A stretch of DNA of 43,349 nt from a virus (IMGVR_UViG_3300032829_000017:1-43349), one strand, 5' to 3'. Counted from the stretch's first letter, positions 16,092 through 26,200 are shown. Program-made: numbers and translations. The notes: generated from the sequence alone by a model not told the origin.

Positions 16092-17444
16092 TCAGCCGAA
16101 AGTCGAGGCGAAGGCGCTCGTGCACTCGATGCGCATGAAGAACTGATTGTTCAGGATCATGACCGCCAAGAACACCTTCCAGCCGACGACCCTCAGTTGG
16201 TTGAGCACATCGCTCTTGTCCGCCGTCGAGAGGTACGAGTACTTGATGTCGTCCAGCATGACAACGGCGAAGGCGCCGCGGCCGAAGATGAAGGCCGGAT
16301 AGACCGTGACGCCGGTCGTGTTGCCGGGATAGGCCGGCGGCGTCTGAGAGATGCCAGTGCCGGTTATCGTCACGACCGTGGACGCCGGAAGCTGCGTCGC
16401 CTGCCCGGCCAATGGTCCCTGCGTTGGACCGGACGGCGACAGGCCGAGGTTCACCGGCGCGTTCGTGGTCCCGATGTATACGTTGTAAGAGTAACCCGCA
16501 GTGCTCGGGGTCGTGACCTGGATCGAGCCGTTCGGGCCGGTCACGCTGATCGAATTGGAGACGAGGGCGACATAGCTCTCGTACTGGTTCTGTGTATCCT
16601 GTCCGGTGACGAGGATGTAGTAGGTTCCGGTGGCGAGATTGCCCGAGCTGGTCGCGGTCCCGTTGACCTGCGCATATCCGGTCCAGTAGGGCACCATGTT
16701 GGTCGAGGTGAAGCGGACGCCCCCCAGCGCCCCGACCTCGGCATTGTAGAGCTTGTTCACATCCGAATAGGACGAGGCCAGCACGAAGGTCGCGTTCTCG
16801 CGAAGGTCCTGCTGGCACAATTCGTGGATGACGCCGACGTAGTGCGGGACCCCGGTCGGGCTTTCCGCCGCCCGCGTGACCTGCCCCTTCGTCGCGTCTT
16901 CCTTGAAATCGGTCTGCTCATCGCCCATGAAGCGCGGCGCGCCCAGAGTCGCGAGGGCGCCGTAGGCCCGATTGATCTCGTGAAGGTTGAGAACGTCGCC
17001 GGTGACGAGAGATGGACGAGATCCGCGGCTGTTGACGTAGTTGATCTGGGTTCCGCCCATCAACCCATTGAAAGTGTTCCTTTCGAGAGTTTCCGCCACC
17101 GCCAGAGCGCAAAGCTGTTTGGCGATGTTGAACATCGGATGCTTGATCGTCAGTTCCGCGACATCGGTGAGCGTGATCTTGTCGCCCCACTGGATCGCGG
17201 TTCCCGAGACCATGGTGACGGTCATGTTCTGGCCGACCGGCGGGACGCCTTCAGAAAGCGACGTGTACGGCAGAGGGACGCGATTCCAGCGCGCTGCCTG
17301 ATAGACCACGCCGCGGCCCTTGGGCAGTTCCAGAGGATCAGCGAACTGATAAACAACCAGTCTTCGACGCGCGAGAGGAAGCGTTTCCTGCGCGATATAG
17401 GCTTCGACGTCGGCTTGAAAGGAAGCGCTCTGATTGATCGCCAT
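16092..17444 (-). CDS. Major capsid protein, N4-gp56 family
   Basis: 450 residues. Residues 36-100 carry the family pattern: PLELPKGRGVVYQAARW, then LSEGVPPVGQNMTVT and QWGDKITLTDVAELT. These proteins have the HK97 coat fold. Residues of about 258-378 form an inserted Ig/FN3-like beta domain (GTYYILVTGQDTQ, YSYNVYIGTTNAPVNLG) that would project from the shell; without it the core is about 330 residues, the usual size. ATG 17444 follows GGAGAGCGGACT. Directly preceded by the scaffold gene, as expected. Confidence 0.88.
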   Translation of the reverse strand: MAINQSASFQADVEAYIAQETLPLARRRLVVYQFADPLELPKGRGVVYQAARWNRVPLPYTSLSEGVPPVGQNMTVTMVSGTAIQWGDKITLTDVAELTIKHPMFNIAKQLCALAVAETLERNTFNGLMGGTQINYVNSRGSRPSLVTGDVLNLHEINRAYGALATLGAPRFMGDEQTDFKEDATKGQVTRAAESPTGVPHYVGVIHELCQQDLRENATFVLASSYSDVNKLYNAEVGALGGVRFTSTNMVPYWTGYAQVNGTATSSGNLATGTYYILVTGQDTQNQYESYVALVSNSISVTGPNGSIQVTTPSTAGYSYNVYIGTTNAPVNLGLSPSGPTQGPLAGQATQLPASTVVTITGTGISQTPPAYPGNTTGVTVYPAFIFGRGAFAVVMLDDIKYSYLSTADKSDVLNQLRVVGWKVFLAVMILNNQFFMRIECTSAFASTFG

Positions 17445-17489
17445 AGTCCGCTCTCCACTTCACGGGGAGAGCGGATGAACCGATCCCCG

Positions 17490-18248
17490 TCAGATCAACA
17501 CGCCCGTCAGGCGCTTTTCCAGGTTCGACCGAGCATCAGTCCCCCGACGCTCCGGCCTCACATCGCTTCGCCCCGTGTCCGGCCTCGCCTGCTCGCGACG
17601 GATGTTGTCCGCCCCTTTGGACCTGGCCTCGGCAATTTTCCCTTTGCTCTCGAGGAGCTTACGACCCAAAAGATAAGTCGCGATCGTCTCGCGATCGATG
17701 TCCCGTCCACGCTGCAATTCGGTGCGACGGACCTGCTCGACCTCGCTCGCGACCTTCTTGAAGAGCGGATTCGCCGCGGCCATGCCCTGAAACTTGGCGA
17801 TGTCCTGACTCTCGGCCATCTGCATCCGCGTGACGAGAAGTTCGTACTGATGACGCTTCTCGCTGCGCTCCAGACGGGCCTCGATCCGCTGCTCTGGCTC
17901 CATCATGGCGAGCCGCGCCGCGAATTCCTGGTCGCTCTCGAACTTCGGGCCTTGAGGCTGTTGCTGCTGTTGCGAGCCCTGCCGCAATTCGGCAAGCGTT
18001 CGCTCCAGCTGATCGGCGCGCTCTCGCGACGCGCGCACTTCCTCGCTGAGCTTCTGGAACCGCCTCTCGCCGCGTGTCGGCGGGCGTTCCTCTTCGGCCT
18101 CTAGCCCTTCTTGACCTTCGGCGCCGGAATCTTCCGACCCGGATGCTTCATTCCCGCCTTCGTCGTCGAGCGATCCGGCATTCCCGCCGACTTGCCGCTC
18201 TTCGTCATCTTCCGGAAGGGTGAAGGTTTCTTCATCGGGTCCAGCCAT
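17490..18248 (-). CDS. Scaffolding protein
   Basis: 252 residues. Very acidic N-terminus (about residues 1-55), coiled-coil middle (FQKLSEEVRASRERADQLER) with a Gln run, and a basic Arg-rich C-terminus (residues 215-252), the usual design of phage scaffolds whose basic end binds the coat protein. Immediately upstream of the capsid gene, with 45 bases between. ATG 18248 is preceded by a repeat-rich non-coding stretch that may hold a promoter. No sequence family was used; the call rests on composition and position. Confidence 0.75.
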   Translation of the reverse strand: MAGPDEETFTLPEDDEERQVGGNAGSLDDEGGNEASGSEDSGAEGQEGLEAEEERPPTRGERRFQKLSEEVRASRERADQLERTLAELRQGSQQQQQPQGPKFESDQEFAARLAMMEPEQRIEARLERSEKRHQYELLVTRMQMAESQDIAKFQGMAAANPLFKKVASEVEQVRRTELQRGRDIDRETIATYLLGRKLLESKGKIAEARSKGADNIRREQARPDTGRSDVRPERRGTDARSNLEKRLTGVLI

Positions 18249-18350
18249 CGATGGTCTTCTCTTAGCGAGTTACGCCCGCAAGGCGAGGAACGGGTAACGC
18301 CCGTCAGGCGAGGGAGTGATAGTGAAATATCAAAATTTGAACGTTGTCAA
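18249..18350 (-). promoter_or_regulatory. Candidate internal late promoter with tandem repeats
   Basis: A perfect TTGACA lies on the minus strand at 18350-18345, followed by an AT-rich tract in which no -10 box is convincing (TATTTC at 15 bp or TTTCAC at 17 bp spacing). Downstream are two 19-bp direct repeats (18270-18288 and 18295-18313, 16 of 19 identical), each containing CGCC and GGCG arms around 5 bases. They end 23 bases or more before the scaffold ATG region. One of the few true gaps in the late operon, so an extra promoter for scaffold and capsid is reasonable. Confidence 0.4.
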
Positions 18351-18802
18351 TGGCTGTCGAGGAATTGATGAGTTTGAGGTTCGCTCGTCTTGACGAGTCG
18401 GTCATGCAGCTCTTCGAGCTTGACCGATAGCCCTTCGAGGCGAATGGACTGGCTTCGCTCCTCATCCCCGATCTTGTCGAGCTTCTTTTCGATGTCCTCC
18501 ATCATGTGGTTCTCGTCCGAAAAACGGCGGTCCACCTCCTGCTGAATCTGCGCCTGCCGCATGTTGTCCTCCAGCTCATGGGAGTGCGAAGCGGACCTCA
18601 ATTCTCCGATCGTCGATCCCTGATGGATGATCTCGGCCAGCGCCGCGGCGATGAGAGCCACGACCAAGGCTCCGCCGAACGCGATCATCGTGATCGAGAC
18701 TTTGACGATCGCCCCTTCGTCGTCCCTCACGTCCCCGACGGATTCCTCTTCTACATCAATGTCTTTCCCCTTAGAAACCATCATTTGCATGAAATCCGTC
18801 AA
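18347..18802 (-). CDS. Single-pass membrane protein with coiled coil
   Basis: Up to 151 residues. An acidic N-terminal segment is followed by one membrane span (ITMIAFGGALVVALIAAALAEII, about residues 38-60) and a long charged helix (about 65-140). The design fits an inner-membrane spanin or another lysis accessory, but a virion role cannot be excluded. The TTG at 18802 has no ribosome site; ATG 18790 (MQMMVSKG) is an alternative. Sits between the exported TIM-barrel-like gene and the scaffold. Confidence 0.6.
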   Translation of the reverse strand: MTDFMQMMVSKGKDIDVEEESVGDVRDDEGAIVKVSITMIAFGGALVVALIAAALAEIIHQGSTIGELRSASHSHELEDNMRQAQIQQEVDRRFSDENHMMEDIEKKLDKIGDEERSQSIRLEGLSVKLEELHDRLVKTSEPQTHQFLDSH

Positions 18803-18823
18803 CTGACAAATGTGGGGAGTTTT

Positions 18824-20305
18824 TCAAAAGGCGATTTTTGATTCGTTGTAATTTATGTCGCCCAGGCCGCTTGGAGAGTTGTCATGGGCGCGCACAACCA
18901 CGAGGCAGGAGTAGAGGCCAAGCCTGGCGCTCATCGATCTGGAGCTGACGCTTTGTGAGTTGTTTACCGTGTAGGTTCCGGTCCCTCCGGTTCCACCCGT
19001 GTTTGGAATCGTGGCGGATACGAACGTTCCGGCCGAGACGCCACTGGCGAAAAGAGCCGTTCCTACCTGTATCGGCTGAGTGAACGTGCCGGCCGTTATG
19101 TTGACCGTCGTTCCGGAAATTGACGCTGTGATCGCGTCGCTCACCTCGTCGCGGCAGTTTGCGCTCGCTCCAACGGTGATGTTGATCGTGCTGTTGCAGG
19201 TTCTGGACGCCCATGTTCCGGCTGTCGTCGGGTAGGTCTGAACGACGCCGGAAGCGCCGAGGCCGTTGACTCCGTTTACCCCGCTGTAGACCTGATAATC
19301 GCACGAGGTGATCGTATAAGGAGAGGTCCAGTTGGCGTATGATCCATCCGCGACGGACAAGCTGAAGGTGGTGAAATACGGGTCGTTGGAACCGTTTGTG
19401 ACCGTAGAAAAATTATGGTTACAGGTTGTGGTTTTTGATCCGGTAGACGCCAGGCTTTCCGCGGCCGCAATCTCATTTGGGTCTATACTTGGACCGCTCC
19501 ACTGACCATAATTGTCCACGTTCCAGAATGAGATCATATCTATAGTTCCGCCATATGAAATATAATCAAAGGCGCAGAATGTTCCCAAGCTGTATATCAA
19601 TGAGGAACGAATAACGGTGGGATATGCTGCATGAAATGTCCCCCATGGGTCTGAATAGCCGGCATTGCAACACGTGGTATAATATACCTCGTCTTCCGCC
19701 ATGTCCATCAAATGATATCCATTTGATGATGTCCAATCGAAGAGCTGCTTATATGTTGTGGTTGCGGCGTCTGAATTGGCTAGGGTATAGCCAACCTTCA
19801 TATTATATCCCTTGCTAATAATATAGCTTTTAATAGCATCCATACCAATGGCGTTGTAAGGGATAGAGCAAGGATCGCTGAGTCCAGTCGTATAGTCTCC
19901 ATCTGTTACGCACGGCTCGTTGACAATCAGATATGTTGCGCCTTGAGAGGCCAGTCCGTCGATGACGCCCTCGATGTAGGAGAGGCCGTTAGATATACCG
20001 CCGCAGTTCGGCGTATCGTTCTGAGCGCATCCGGCCGCTTCCGCCGGCAATCCTCCCTCGACGACATATCCCTTCGCCATGATCGCGGCGGAGTCGCCCG
20101 CGTCATTGATGATGTAGATGCCGGTCTGTTTCCCGCTCGCCAAAAAGGTGGAGAGAGTGTTGTTGATCCCTGATCCATAAAACCACAGAACCGGGCTCGG
20201 GAACGAAACCGTTGGATACGAGACCACGCCATGGAATGTCGCATCGCTCTGCGTCACGCAAAGGACGCTGAGCAGCAGAAGGATCAATGCCAGAAGACGA
20301 TTCAT
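18824..20305 (-). CDS. Exported TIM-barrel-like glycosidase candidate
   Basis: 493 residues from ATG 20305, which overlaps the upstream stop as ATGA and begins a signal peptide (MNRLLALILLLLSVLCVTQSDA|TFHG). The mature start ATFHGVVS is shared with the beta-helix protein at 27146. The central part resembles a glycoside-hydrolase barrel: TGIYIINDAGDSA, ATYLIVNEPCV with a candidate catalytic Glu, HLMDMAEDEVYY and ISFWNVDNYGQWSG. A beta-rich C-terminal part (about 330-493) resembles a carbohydrate-binding or fibre domain. Twelve Cys in the mature protein, an even number, suggest disulfides. The DNA at 19500-19900 is clearly richer in A+T than its surroundings, a sign of acquisition. Family and substrate are not identified. 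Confidence 0.6.
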   Translation of the reverse strand: MNRLLALILLLLSVLCVTQSDATFHGVVSYPTVSFPSPVLWFYGSGINNTLSTFLASGKQTGIYIINDAGDSAAIMAKGYVVEGGLPAEAAGCAQNDTPNCGGISNGLSYIEGVIDGLASQGATYLIVNEPCVTDGDYTTGLSDPCSIPYNAIGMDAIKSYIISKGYNMKVGYTLANSDAATTTYKQLFDWTSSNGYHLMDMAEDEVYYTTCCNAGYSDPWGTFHAAYPTVIRSSLIYSLGTFCAFDYISYGGTIDMISFWNVDNYGQWSGPSIDPNEIAAAESLASTGSKTTTCNHNFSTVTNGSNDPYFTTFSLSVADGSYANWTSPYTITSCDYQVYSGVNGVNGLGASGVVQTYPTTAGTWASRTCNSTINITVGASANCRDEVSDAITASISGTTVNITAGTFTQPIQVGTALFASGVSAGTFVSATIPNTGGTGGTGTYTVNNSQSVSSRSMSARLGLYSCLVVVRAHDNSPSGLGDINYNESKIAF

Positions 20306-21036
20306 GATGCTGACTTGATGACCGAACACATCGTTGGAACGACCCCGATCGGGATTCGAGACAGGATGCCTACCGGGACCAAGGATTCGGCCCGGCCGCA
20401 GACGGCCAAGCAATCCGAGCTGCCCACGATTGCCTGCTTGAGCGTATTGATGCGCACGAGCTTGACGTACAGGGTCGCCAACCCATCGCCCTTCGTATCG
20501 GAGGTTTCCTGCAGAGCCATGAGGCCATCGCGGATCAGACCGAAGCAGGCAATCTCGGCCGTCAGCGCCGGGGGCTTGCTGGCGATCCCGATCGCCTTGG
20601 AGAGATCGTCCACGGTGAACTGCGTTATGCCCGAAATGGGATCATTTGCAGGTGGAGACGGAGAGGGCGTCCATCCGCCAAGACATTGCGGATAGGGGAT
20701 ACAGTTCGCTCCCTTTGCCGGAAGCCGTCGGGGACGCTCAGCGGCGCTCGCCGGGCGATCCGAAAAACACAGCGCGGCGATTAGCGCGGCGATTAAAATT
20801 GCAGGAATCAGCGGCTTTGGAATCGCCGCGGCTTGCTGCGCGATCGTCGCGTCCTTGTCCTGCGAGGACTTCGACGATCCGATCCAATAGCCGGCGACCA
20901 GAGTCGTAAGCGTCTTCAGGATGTCCGCCAAACCCGCATTCTCTGGCATCTTGAGGAAGACTACGGCGGCCTCATAAGCACCGAAGAACCCGAGGATGAT
21001 GAGCGAGATGACGAATGCGCCCCAAGCCTTCCACAT
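20302..21036 (-). CDS. Holin-like membrane protein with extra C-terminal domain
   Basis: 244 residues. Membrane segment 1 at about 6-28 (WGAFVISLIILGFFGAYEA), a helical stretch with TLTTLVAGYWIGSS at 42-55, then SKSSQDKDATIAQQ as seen in some phage holin-like proteins. A third hydrophobic segment (IPAILIAALIAALCFS) is followed by about 150 residues with five Cys (NCIPYPQCLGG, IACFGL, DCLAVCGR), which is far longer than a holin. It may be a fusion of a holin-like part with an exported domain. Encoded between portal and exported glycosidase genes; ATG 21036 lies downstream of the portal stop. Confidence 0.5.
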   Translation of the reverse strand: MWKAWGAFVISLIILGFFGAYEAAVVFLKMPENAGLADILKTLTTLVAGYWIGSSKSSQDKDATIAQQAAAIPKPLIPAILIAALIAALCFSDRPASAAERPRRLPAKGANCIPYPQCLGGWTPSPSPPANDPISGITQFTVDDLSKAIGIASKPPALTAEIACFGLIRDGLMALQETSDTKGDGLATLYVKLVRINTLKQAIVGSSDCLAVCGRAESLVPVGILSRIPIGVVPTMCSVIKSAS

Positions 21037-21040
21037 TTCA

Positions 21041-23200
21041 TCACATCCTCGGCGCCGAGTTAGGGTCGCGCAACCTGTCCTGATGGATCATCCCCGGAGG
21101 CCCTTGCGAGCGCGGCCCGGACGGCGAGGCGCCGATGCGCGGTTGTCCGCCGCCACGCCCGCCGCCGCCCGGCTGAGGCTGGGGCTGTTGCTGTTGCATC
21201 TGCTGTTGCTGCGCGGCCTGTATGGCTTGAAGATGAGCCATGATGTGAACCTTGAAATAGTTTTTAGGATCGCCGTCCATCTGCGCGGCCTGCATGTGCG
21301 CCTGGATATGCTTTTGATGGTCGTCCATGATATGAACCGGGACGACGAAGCCCTGCGCAAGAAGCTCATTCTCCTGCTCGGGCTCCATCGACAACTCCAT
21401 GCGGGAGTCTCGGAATGTCAATGGCGCTAGACGCGGCCCAAACAGGTTCTCGATCATCTGAGAAAGGACCGGACCAAGATCAATCCTGTATCCTTGATAT
21501 AGTTGTGGCGGTATCCCTCGAAGGACGTTTAATCCCGCAATCTGCTGCTGCATCTGCTGAGCATTTCGATTCGCCTCCACTCCAAACCATCGGAACTGAT
21601 ATAAACGATCCATTCTTACTAAAGGAATTTCGATCATATTTGAACGCATTCCTGTCGGACCGTATTCGCGAACTCGTAAAGACTTGTCGCGAAACTGATG
21701 GTCGAGCTCCAGCATTCTTAGGAGAATGGGAGAAAAGATTTCGTCTTCAAGCACCGTCACCGCGTCGGAGGTCGTGAGGATGTCGATCTGCTGCTCGTTG
21801 GCGATCTCGGCCTGATTTGGCTTTTTGCGCGGCGTATTGGCGATTCCGGTTATCTGCGCCGGGTTGACCGAGAGAGACTGGAAAATCTCGTTCTTGGCGG
21901 TCGCGACGATCTCGAGGCCGTCCTTCCACAAGGGCGGCATTTGCGCGAATTGGGTGGACTGCGGATCGGTTTCCCAGATCGCCGCCAATGACAGGATCAT
22001 CGAGCCGACCTTCGGGTTCTTTTCCGGGTCGGTCATGATGATCGGCATGAGAGCGTAGGCGGCGCTATCCATCGCCTCGTTGCAGGCGTCGTTGGCCTGG
22101 TACTGCAGATCGGCCACGGAATCGACCTTCGGAACGCCCTTGAAGCAGCCATCGATTTGGTCGATCGGCGCGCTGAGAATGTCGATACGATCCGACCAGT
22201 AGGGGTTGCGCTTGGCCGATATGACGCGATTGCGGCCGGCGTAGTAGGCCAGGCATAGCCTTCGCTCGCCCTTGATCGTGAGCTTGATCCAGGTCCGGTA
22301 GACGAGGGCGTATTTGCCGCGTCCATCGCCCTTGATGCCCGCCGCATCGATCATGGGCTTCATCTTGTCGGCGTTCTGCTTGAATTTCTCCTCGTTCTTC
22401 AGCTCCTGCAAAAGCTCCTCGCCGAACTCCTCGTCGATCTCGTCGAGCGCGATCTTTCTCATGATCATCGCCGGCGTCCAGCGGCAGAGCGTCGTCACCG
22501 AGCCGCCTTGCTCGATGGCGTCTTCCAAGCTCGTCGCCGTGACCGGAAGGACGAGCAGATCGCAATCGGCGATCACCCGGACCTCGGGCGCCCCTTGAAC
22601 GAGCTCCTCCTCCTCGATGTCCTCTATTTCCTCCAAGGCCTCCAATGGCGCTCCCTGCTCGTCCTGAGGCCGCACCGAGACCCTTTGCGCGACGTGGCGC
22701 CGCTGCTCCTCCCACGTCACTTGGACGGTGACCTGCCCCTCGATGTCTCCATTCTTGCAAAGCGCCGGCGCAATGCGCGTGCGAAGCTTAGTCTGGCGGA
22801 CGTAATGCTCGAGAAGAGCCATCTCCGTCTGCGGCAGCGTGCCATCCTCGCTCGTAACCTCGACATGCCGGCCCGACATTGGAAAGAGCTGATTGACGAA
22901 TCGCGTCTTGCGCGCCTCGACCGCATTGCGCACGATCGGCACGAAAATCTGTGAGTTCCCGTTGTAGAACTGGCTATTGCCGAGGACGCAATTGTAGATG
23001 TCCCAATTGTCCATTGCGTTGTCGGAGCGCTCGGCCTGCTGGTCGAAGCCTTTTTCGATGTCCTTGAACGCTTCGAGGAGCGCGTCGCGGATGTTCTCCT
23101 TGCGGCATAGCTGCTCCGACCGATCCATCCTTTCTTCGGCTTCGGAGACCTCGCGGACTTCTCCCGGATCGTTTCGGACCTTTTTCGCCGCTTTTTTCAC
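21041..23200 (-). CDS. Portal protein
   Basis: 719 residues, the size of podoviral portals. Helical N-terminus, then YNGNSQIFVPIVRNAVEARKTRFVNQLFP, a typical wing entry; a middle with KGVPKVDSVADLQYQANDACNEAMDSA and NPAQITGIANTPRKKPNQAEIANEQQ, the region of the portal stem; and a Gln/Gly-rich C-terminus (residues 640-700) that could form the barrel or a disordered tail. The start is GTG 23200, two bases after the stop of the upstream gene, with GGGGTC in front. Position between tail-repeat protein and lysis-like genes is unusual; portals are usually next to terminase. Confidence 0.8.
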   Translation of the reverse strand: MKKAAKKVRNDPGEVREVSEAEERMDRSEQLCRKENIRDALLEAFKDIEKGFDQQAERSDNAMDNWDIYNCVLGNSQFYNGNSQIFVPIVRNAVEARKTRFVNQLFPMSGRHVEVTSEDGTLPQTEMALLEHYVRQTKLRTRIAPALCKNGDIEGQVTVQVTWEEQRRHVAQRVSVRPQDEQGAPLEALEEIEDIEEEELVQGAPEVRVIADCDLLVLPVTATSLEDAIEQGGSVTTLCRWTPAMIMRKIALDEIDEEFGEELLQELKNEEKFKQNADKMKPMIDAAGIKGDGRGKYALVYRTWIKLTIKGERRLCLAYYAGRNRVISAKRNPYWSDRIDILSAPIDQIDGCFKGVPKVDSVADLQYQANDACNEAMDSAAYALMPIIMTDPEKNPKVGSMILSLAAIWETDPQSTQFAQMPPLWKDGLEIVATAKNEIFQSLSVNPAQITGIANTPRKKPNQAEIANEQQIDILTTSDAVTVLEDEIFSPILLRMLELDHQFRDKSLRVREYGPTGMRSNMIEIPLVRMDRLYQFRWFGVEANRNAQQMQQQIAGLNVLRGIPPQLYQGYRIDLGPVLSQMIENLFGPRLAPLTFRDSRMELSMEPEQENELLAQGFVVPVHIMDDHQKHIQAHMQAAQMDGDPKNYFKVHIMAHLQAIQAAQQQQMQQQQPQPQPGGGGRGGGQPRIGASPSGPRSQGPPGMIHQDRLRDPNSAPRM

Positions 23201-23201
23201 T

Positions 23202-26200
23202 TCAAGACCCCATCAAGCGGCCCATGTTATAGTGGAACGGCCTGTCATGTGCATAGGTGTCTGGCGGCGGCGGCGGAGGCGGAGTTGTTCCAAAGGCGAT
23301 GGAAGAAGTGTTGCTGACCCGCACGACTGGCTGGTCGAAGGGGACCTGCCACGCCATGCCCGAGATCGGCGTCGGATGGATTGTGACCGGCAACAGGATC
23401 TCGGTCTGCGACGAGACGCGGTTCAGGAGATTGCCGAAGGCCGCCCACCAGGCCATGCCGGCGATCGGGGTGGGCTTGAAACCAAACGGATAGGCCAGCA
23501 AATCCGCGGGGTTGATCCGAACCTTTGGCTGCTCGAAAGCCACATGCCACGCCATCCCCGAGATGGGCGTAGGCGTGAAGCCGAGCGGAATTGCCGTCGG
23601 TGCGGCCTGAATGAGGACCGGCGCGGACACTCCGAAGGGGACCTGCCAAGCCATGCCAGAGATGGGAGTTGGCAAGAAGCCGAAAGGGAAGGCGATTGGA
23701 TCGGCCGCCTGTAACCTGACCTTGGGCTGCTCGAACGAATAGAACCAACCAAAGGGCGGCGGCGGAATGGGCGGCACATAAGGCTGATACGGAATTCCCG
23801 CATCGAGACGAATCGTAACCTTCGGCTGATCGAAGGGCGTGAACCACGCCATTCCGGAAATCGGAGTCGGCGCAGAAGGAACGGGCAACGATCGCGCGCT
23901 ATCCCCGAAATCGACGCGGACCTTGAGCAAGCTCTGATCGAAGGGCGTCCACCAAGCCATTCCCGAGATCGGGGTTGGCTTGAAGCCGAACGGATATGGG
24001 AGCGGGTCGGCCGAATTGATCTTGATCGTCGGTTGATCGAACGCTCTCCACCACGCCATGCCGGAAATGGGCGTCGGCGTGAACCCTAACGGGTTGGCGA
24101 CAGGAGACGCCTGATTGACCGTCACTATCTTCTGATCGAATGGAACCTGCCATGCGATCCCGGAAATCGGCGTCGGCTTGAATCCAAAGGCATAGGAAAT
24201 CGCGTCGGCCGGATTGATATTGATCTTCGCCGGCTTCTCGAACTGGACCTGCCAAGCCATCCCGGAGATGGGAGTTCCGCTCGTCACGATCGGATGAAGC
24301 GGCGCCGCAATCCCCTCAAGGGACCGATAGGTGATCGGCCTCCAAGGGTCCGGATCGCTCGAGGACGCCATCACCCAGCCCTCGAGCTGAGCGAGGGGGG
24401 TGGCCGGCTGGTCGATCACACCGCCGATCTTGACCTTCGGCTGATCGAAGCTGGCGAACCACGCCATGCCCGAGATCGGGGTCGGCGCGCTCGGCAGATA
24501 GGACGACTGTAGCTTCTCTCCGAAATCGACACGGATTTTCACCGATCGCTGGTCGAAGGGGACTTGCCATGCGATGCCGGAGATCGGCGTTGGCTTGAAT
24601 CCAATTGGCTGCGCTATCGGATTGGCCTGATTTATTTTTACCGTCGGCTGTCCGAATGGAATCCACCAGGCCATCCCTGATATCGGAGTGGGCGTGAAAC
24701 CGAGCGGGTTCGCGATCGGCGACGCCTGATTGACCGTCACCTTGGGCTGGTCGAAGGCGAGGAACCAGGCCATGCCCGAGATGGGCGTCGCCTTGAATCC
24801 AAATGGATATGGGATTGCGTCTGCGGGATTGACCTTGATCTTCGGCTGGTCGAAAGCGGTCCACCAGGCCATGCCGGAGATCGGAGTTCCAGTCGCCACA
24901 ATAGGATGCAGCGGCGGCGCGATCCCTTCCGGGGTGCGAGCGGTTATCGGCCTCCATGGCTCGAGATCGCTCGACGAGGCCATGACCCAATTTTCGAGCT
25001 GGGCCGAGGGAACGACCGGCTGATCCAAATGACCGCCGAGCTTCACCTTGGGCTGGTCGAAGGGGACCTGCCACGCCATGCCCGAGATCGGCGTCGTCGC
25101 CGCCGCCACGTATCGGAAAAATCCCTTCTCGATATGTTGTGTAAACGGCCGTGGCTTCGGCTGATCGTCCCACGCCATGGGAAGCCAGGTGAAGGAAGCC
25201 GCTGGCGCCCACTTGAACGACGCGATGCCGCCGCTCGTGGAGTTAGAGCCGACGCTGGTTATGGACCAGGTCCACGTCTGCGCGCCGCTCGATGTGTAAT
25301 AATAATGGCCAGCAAGATCGGCGTCCTCGATATAGTCGAAGTCCGTCTCGCCGGTGTAGGTGCAGAGGTCGAAGATCGCGCCCGATGGGGCGGTCACGCC
25401 GAGGCCCGGCCCTTGTCCAAGGCCGATGGCCGCGATCGTTATGCCGCTCGTGCTCGTCGGCGACGGGGACGGCGACGAGGTGAAGGTCGAGAGGCCGTTG
25501 ACGTTCTGCAAGCTCGCGACGCTGCCGCCACTATCGAAAGGATTCGAATCAGCGCCGATAACGTCAAAGAACCTCCATGATAGACGTACGTCTGCGCCGC
25601 CTCCCACACAAAGGACAGATAGGTTGGAATTGGATGTCGTGTTCGCGCGGTACCAAATACCGAATCCCGATCCGGCCGAGGTCCATGTTCCTCCCTCGCT
25701 GTCAGTGATCGTCTGGGCGTTGAGAGCCGGATCATCGCAGGTGATGACGCGAAGATTGCCGTAGCACGGGCTTTGCAGAAGGTAGCCGCCGCTTGCCGGA
25801 AAATGATCGGTCGTATGGTGCATGACCCGGACGAGCCGCCGAGGTCCGCCGGCGACGCCTTGCGAGCTATTCAGCTTCAGAGCGACGGCGATCGTGTTGA
25901 AATGATCGGTGTCGCCGATCATTGTCACGGTTGGATTGATCGCCGCGCTCGTCGTTTGCACATAGGCTTGGCAACCGTGGTAAACGCCATCGGCGTTTAT
26001 CCATCCGATGTCGGCGTTGAGCAGGGTGAAGTTGTTTCCCGCTCTGATGTTGATTGTCGTATGCGCCGGACTCGCATCCGCGACGACGAAATAGTTCCAG
26101 ATCAGATTGCCACCGGTCGCATCGTTGTTTGTCGGCGTGAAGGAGCCAGCGGTCAGGGTTGGGCCGACTTGGTGTGCGGCATTGGTGGACCCCGCGCTCG

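Noticed and set aside
15750-18104. 784-codon open frame on the plus strand
   Set aside because: It lies antisense to scaffold, capsid and three other well-supported genes. Arg/Asp/His-rich composition with no domain; a by-product of GC-rich third positions on the coding strand.
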